Shown piece by piece: positions 61,232 through 64,000 of a stretch of DNA of 64,000 nt. Source of the DNA: DATBLE01 sp050258035 (GTDB taxonomy: Bacteria; Actinomycetota; Thermoleophilia; Gaiellales; Gaiellaceae); NCBI GenBank assembly GCA_050258035.1, contig JBLMYA010000071.1, forward strand, positions 1 through 64,000. The letters are read 5' to 3'. A program made the translations under genes and the position numbers. The notes under the pieces were generated by a model. That model did no database searches. It worked only from the letters and a program-made list of their open reading frames with translations, and was not told where the DNA came from. Numbering within the stretch: position 1 is the first letter of the stretch; each line of letters opens with the position of its first letter.

Positions 61232-62863
61232 ATGTCCACTGCAACGAGTGAGCTCCGCTTCGATCCTCCGAGGCCAGGTTTCTGGGAACAGGACGCCGTG
61301 CATCTGCCCCGCCCGGTCACGCGCTACTGGGCGGAGATGCATCCGGAGGCCTTCATGCGCGGCTTTCGAGAGCTGACGAGCTACTACGGGATGCTCATCG
61401 ACACGCTCGAGTACTGCTATCTGAACGGCTTTGCCTACAAGACTGTTGTGCCGGTCGGCGAGGCCGACGTCCCGGCTCGCTTCCAGCGGGCGCAGGAGGC
61501 GGTCGACGGGAAGCTCTGGCGAGAGCAGTTGCGCGAGTGGGACGAGACGTTCAAGCCCCGGTCGATCGCGACGCACCGCGAGCTGCAGTCGGTCGACGTC
61601 GATGCGCTTTCCGACGAGGAGCTGGTCGCGTACCTGGGGCGCTGCCGCGACCACCACATCGAGATGATCTACCAGCACATGCGCCATACGGGCGCGGCGA
61701 TGTTGCCGACCGGAGACTTCCTCGTCCACGTCGGAGACTGGACGGGGCTGCCTCCGTCCGAGCTGGTCGGGCTGATGCGCGGCGCTTCGCCTGTATCCTC
61801 GGGCGCCTCGACCGAGCTCGAGCGGCTGATCGCGACGATCAACGCCGACCCGGCCGCACGCCAGGTGCTCGATTCGGACGGCGATCCGGGCGAGACCCTG
61901 GACAAGCTGAGGTCGCTGGACGGCGACGCGGGCGAGGCGGCCTCTGCCTATCTCGACCTCGTCGGCTATCGGCTTCTCGACGGCTTCGACATCTCGGGAC
62001 GCTACGCGCTGGAGATGCCGGACACGCTGCTTCGTGCGATTCGGGTTGCAGTGGAAGAGGGGGGGCCCAAGGAAACGGATGTCGCGGCACAGATCGCCGA
62101 CGTCCGCGACAAGGTGCCCGAGGAGCATCGCGCCGAGTTCGACGATCTGCTCGAGGAGGCCAGGCTCACCTACCGGCTCCGGGACGAGCGCGGCGTCTTC
62201 AGCGACATCTGGGCCTCGGGGATCATGCGCCGTGCCGCAATCGGTGCGGGCCGACGCCTGGCTGCGAAGGGGCGCATCCAGGATCCCGAGCACTTCGTCG
62301 ACGCAGGCTTCGAGGAGATGACCGCGCTCGTCCGCGGCACCGGCGGGCCTTCGGCGGAGGAACTCGCCGAGCGGAGTGTCTATCGTGCGACCGTGACGAA
62401 CAAGGACGTGCCCGCGACGCTCGGCACGCCTCCGCCACCCCCGCCCGATCCGAGCGGCCTTCCGCCCGGCGAGGCGCGGATCATGCGGGCAATCGGGTTG
62501 GCGGTCGGAGAGATCTTCGGCAGTTCCCAGGCAGAGAATGAAGAGCGACTCGTGCGTGGGCTGGCGGCGAGCCCCGGCCTGTACGAAGGCACGGCGCGCC
62601 TGATCGCCGGCCCGAACGAGTTCGACCGGATCGTGCAGGGAGACGTGCTCGTGACCGAGTCGACGACCGAGGCGTTCAACATCCTCCTGCCCCTCCTGGG
62701 TGCGATCGTGACCGACGCGGGCGGGCTGCTCTCACACGCCGCGATCGTCTCGCGCGAGTACGGCATCCCGGGCGTGGTCGGGACGCGAGAGGCAACCGGT
62801 CTGATTCCCGACGGCGCGCGCGTCCGCGTCGACGGGGCCGTCGGCGAGGTCCAGGTGCTCTGA
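61232..62863 (+). CDS. PEP-utilising enzyme: central plus phosphohistidine domain
   Basis: A 543-residue protein from ATG 61232, with AGGAGGG upstream. The first 420 residues are helical and resemble the substrate-binding middle part of rifampin-phosphotransferase-like or PEP-synthase-like proteins. The last 90 carry the swivelling phosphohistidine domain: TDAGGLLSHAAIVSREYGIP, with the active His in LLSHAA. A Pro run (PPPPPPDPSGLPPG) links them. The ATP-grasp half is encoded by the next gene, coupled by TGATG. Together they would move phosphate from ATP through the His to a substrate. The acceptor (pyruvate, drug or other) is unknown. Confidence 0.75.
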   Translation: MSTATSELRFDPPRPGFWEQDAVHLPRPVTRYWAEMHPEAFMRGFRELTSYYGMLIDTLEYCYLNGFAYKTVVPVGEADVPARFQRAQEAVDGKLWREQLREWDETFKPRSIATHRELQSVDVDALSDEELVAYLGRCRDHHIEMIYQHMRHTGAAMLPTGDFLVHVGDWTGLPPSELVGLMRGASPVSSGASTELERLIATINADPAARQVLDSDGDPGETLDKLRSLDGDAGEAASAYLDLVGYRLLDGFDISGRYALEMPDTLLRAIRVAVEEGGPKETDVAAQIADVRDKVPEEHRAEFDDLLEEARLTYRLRDERGVFSDIWASGIMRRAAIGAGRRLAAKGRIQDPEHFVDAGFEEMTALVRGTGGPSAEELAERSVYRATVTNKDVPATLGTPPPPPPDPSGLPPGEARIMRAIGLAVGEIFGSSQAENEERLVRGLAASPGLYEGTARLIAGPNEFDRIVQGDVLVTESTTEAFNILLPLLGAIVTDAGGLLSHAAIVSREYGIPGVVGTREATGLIPDGARVRVDGAVGEVQVL

Positions 62864-64000
62864 TGACCGGCGTCGTGCCGCTCGCGCAGGCGTATGACGA
62901 ATCCGCATTTGGTTCGAAGGCGGTCGGTCTGGGCGAGGCGGCGCGCTCGGGGTTGCCGCTCCCGCCCGGCGTCGCCCTCTCCGGCCCGGTCGTCGAGGCT
63001 GTCGCCTGCGGAGACAACCAGGCGATCCAGGACGTGGCACAACTCGTTGAGCCCCTGGGCAGCCCGCTCGCCGTGCGCTCTTCGGCGGTCGACGAGGACG
63101 GGGCGGAAGCCAGCTTCGCGGGGCAGCACATGACGCTGCTCAACGTCCCCGGGATGAGCGGCGTCGAGGACGCACTGCGGGAGATCTGGTGGTCGGCGAA
63201 CTCGGACTCCGCGATCACCTATCGCCAACGGGTCGGGCTCTTCAGGCAGCCGAGCGTCGGCGTCGTCGTCCAGGCGCTTCTGGATCCCGACTGCGCCGGC
63301 GTCATGTTCACCCGGAACCCGATCACCGGCGCAGACGAGCGTGTGATCGAGGCGAGTTGGGGGCTCGGCGAGGCCGTGGTCGCAGGCCTCGTGATCCCGG
63401 ATCACTTCCGCATCGACCGCTCCGGCCAGGTGCTCGAGCGAACGGCGGGCCTCAAGAAGATCGCGATCCGAAAGCTTCCCGAAGGCGGTACGGTCGGTGA
63501 GAAGCTCTCGCCAGAGCTCGCGGAGCAGCTCTGCCTCGACGACGGCCAGCTCGGGGAACTGCACCAGCTCGCCGGCCGTTGTGAGGAGGTCTACGGGCCG
63601 GACCGGGACATCGAGTGGGCCTTCGCCGGCGACCAGCTGTTCCTACTGCAGTGCCGGGCGATCACACGCACAGGCGGCACGGACGCCCGGTCCTCGGGAG
63701 CACCCCTCGAGGTGGTCGGGGGCGTCCGTCTCTTTTCGGAGTTGGACGCCAAGGAGACCGCCGACATCGCTCGGCTGTTCAAGAAGCGTTCGTTCCCGGG
63801 CGGGGAGACGATCATCAAGGAAGGTTCGGGCGGGGCTGCCTTCTACATCATCGAGTCCGGTGAGGCCGCCGTCACGATCGGCGGCGAGCCGCGGGCCACG
63901 CTCGGGCCGGGCGACCACTTCGGCGAGATCGCGCTGATCGACCAGGGCGAGCGCATCGCGACCGTGACGGCGGTCGGTGACCTTCAATGCTGGGGGCTCA
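62863..64000 (+). CDS. PPDK/PEP-synthase N-terminal ATP-grasp protein with cNMP-binding domain (cut by window end)
   Basis: At least 379 residues, starting at ATG 62863 and open at the right edge. Residues 1-275 are the PEP/pyruvate-binding ATP-grasp domain: FGSKAVGLGEA, LAVRSSAVDEDGAEASFAGQ, GVMFTRNPITG and DIEWAFAGDQLFLLQCRAIT. From about residue 290 a cyclic-nucleotide-binding domain follows: LFKKRSFPGGETIIKEGSGG, AFYIIESGEAAV and PGDHFGEIALI. The FGEIAL phosphate-binding cassette and its Glu are present, so cAMP or cGMP may gate the enzyme. The pair with 61232-62863 is a split form of an enzyme that is one chain elsewhere. What follows the cNMP domain is outside the window. Confidence 0.8.
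   Translation, partial: MTGVVPLAQAYDESAFGSKAVGLGEAARSGLPLPPGVALSGPVVEAVACGDNQAIQDVAQLVEPLGSPLAVRSSAVDEDGAEASFAGQHMTLLNVPGMSGVEDALREIWWSANSDSAITYRQRVGLFRQPSVGVVVQALLDPDCAGVMFTRNPITGADERVIEASWGLGEAVVAGLVIPDHFRIDRSGQVLERTAGLKKIAIRKLPEGGTVGEKLSPELAEQLCLDDGQLGELHQLAGRCEEVYGPDRDIEWAFAGDQLFLLQCRAITRTGGTDARSSGAPLEVVGGVRLFSELDAKETADIARLFKKRSFPGGETIIKEGSGGAAFYIIESGEAAVTIGGEPRATLGPGDHFGEIALIDQGERIATVTAVGDLQCWGL

Noticed and set aside
1..64000. Searched by eye for tRNA, rRNA, CRISPR repeats and a replication origin
   Set aside because: No cloverleaf with a T-arm gttcga-type motif in proper context, no regularly spaced repeats and no DnaA-box cluster was found.

Overview
The window is very GC-rich DNA with many GTG and TTG starts and stop/start overlaps of 1 or 4 bases. 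It also carries a CarD-type RNA polymerase regulator, a DUF6458-like membrane protein and a zinc-ribbon adenylate cyclase/AAA/TPR protein. Together these suggest an actinobacterium, perhaps of the Thermoleophilia; that placement is inference. I saw no rRNA, tRNA or CRISPR array.

Layout. 1-989: the end of an unrecognised gene, then remnants of a MazF-like toxin and an M23-like peptidase. 1008-1895: a membrane protein. 2207-15855: five overlapping genes, namely a PhoD-like phosphatase and four very large proteins without assigned function. 15959-19498: a class III adenylate cyclase fused to an AAA ATPase and TPRs. 19868-20869: an IS110-type transposase. 21151-24748: a beta-propeller protein, a glycosyltransferase bracketed by a 22-bp direct repeat, and a small membrane protein. 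24863-25615: a glutaredoxin/DinB protein with an in-frame UGA where the first active-site cysteine should be, a candidate selenoprotein. 25831-29304: a four-gene double ABC exporter with a SARP-like fragment in frame upstream. 29692-32526: a membrane-anchored secreted protein, a flavin oxidase and a VOC-family remnant.

32912-44141 is an exopolysaccharide locus: NDP-sugar enzymes, four glycosyl-transfer or polymerisation proteins, a deacetylase, a methyltransferase and a B12-type radical SAM enzyme. 44596-47939 holds a flavin monooxygenase, a LuxR/TPR regulator and a zinc-ribbon protein. 48024-54729 holds a secreted protein, an MMPL transporter, small membrane proteins, an UPF0104-like protein, two truncated genes meeting near 53130 and a methyltransferase. 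54867-56836 holds a zinc protein, a cold-shock protein, CarD and three small genes.

56968-61070 is a compact sugar-acid operon: an SDR closely resembling SDR-type D-mannonate oxidoreductase, glucuronate isomerase UxaC, and a gluconokinase fused to a LarA-type nickel racemase/epimerase domain. Read as a pathway it suggests uronate to fructuronate to mannonate, then C2 epimerisation to gluconate and phosphorylation to 6-phosphogluconate, bypassing mannonate dehydratase. 61232-64000 holds a split PEP-synthase/rifampin-phosphotransferase-like pair whose ATP-grasp half carries a cyclic-nucleotide-binding domain and runs off the window.

The three items most worth following are the kinase-LarA fusion operon, the UGA-containing glutaredoxin, and the five-gene cassette at 2207-15855.
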